A DNA stretch of 64,000 nt from Adlercreutzia equolifaciens DSM 19450 (lineage in GTDB: Bacteria > Actinomycetota > Coriobacteriia > Coriobacteriales > Eggerthellaceae): the NCBI RefSeq assembly GCF_000478885.1, contig NC_022567.1, positions 1,550,001 through 1,614,000 of the forward strand. Reading direction: 5' to 3'. Within the stretch, counting starts at the first letter, position 1. Below are more model-generated notes on this DNA. The model was not told where the DNA came from. It saw only the letters and a list, made by a program, of their open reading frames with translations, and ran no database searches. The stretch itself is not shown here.

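Overview
The window reads as one stretch of a high-GC, strictly GC-biased bacterial chromosome. The gene content suggests a Coriobacteriia/Eggerthellaceae-type anaerobic actinobacterium: a Tat-exported membrane-bound [NiFe] uptake hydrogenase with a cytochrome b subunit, paired YhgE/Pip proteins, and very large sortase-anchored surface proteins. This placement is an inference from gene content and style; no rRNA or tRNA gene is present to test it.

Layout. Positions 1-198 are the last codons of a rightward surface protein with a VPQTG sorting signal. Almost everything after that is on the minus strand. From 287 to 6042 lie a small unknown protein, a DMT-family permease and Mfd; nth (endonuclease III) at 6295-6957 is one of only three plus-strand genes. 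Positions 7027-17136 look like a hydrogenase neighbourhood: a maturation protease co-transcribed with a small membrane protein, then a translationally coupled pair of YhgE/Pip proteins, then the three structural hydrogenase genes (small subunit, large subunit, cytochrome b) ending at a clear terminator. Positions 17768-24544 hold pheA, a plus-strand DUF559-like nuclease with an apparently leaderless start, a mutY-like gene followed by mntP, a degenerate AAA+-like protein with a promoter/operator, and a HAD phosphatase. Positions 24783-29620 form a tight four-gene unit, azlC-azlD followed by a heterodimeric ABC exporter pair.

The right-hand 34 kb (29909-64000, 53% of the window) is a single open reading frame that is still open at the edge. 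It encodes the C-terminal 11,363 residues of a secreted giant protein ending in LPQTGDE, a membrane helix and an arginine cluster. By eye it holds 26 SdrD-B-like units. After a unique N-terminal part, two introductory units, a DUF11-like/PASTA-like section and a coiled coil, the units run in a fixed A-B-C-D order: four complete cassettes, a fifth that lacks its B unit, a sixth complete cassette, and a final unit with low-complexity inserts. Most units begin with an EF-hand-like DxNxDG loop.

The non-coding DNA is also structured. I see three copies of a roughly 120-bp intergenic element built from three 22-bp motifs, whose core is inverted between two copies. I also see a second dispersed palindrome found between genes and inside the 3' ends of two genes (mfd and azlC), twin 44-nt hairpins with compensatory stem changes beside the giant gene, and a roughly 140-bp imperfect palindrome downstream of the hydrogenase operon.
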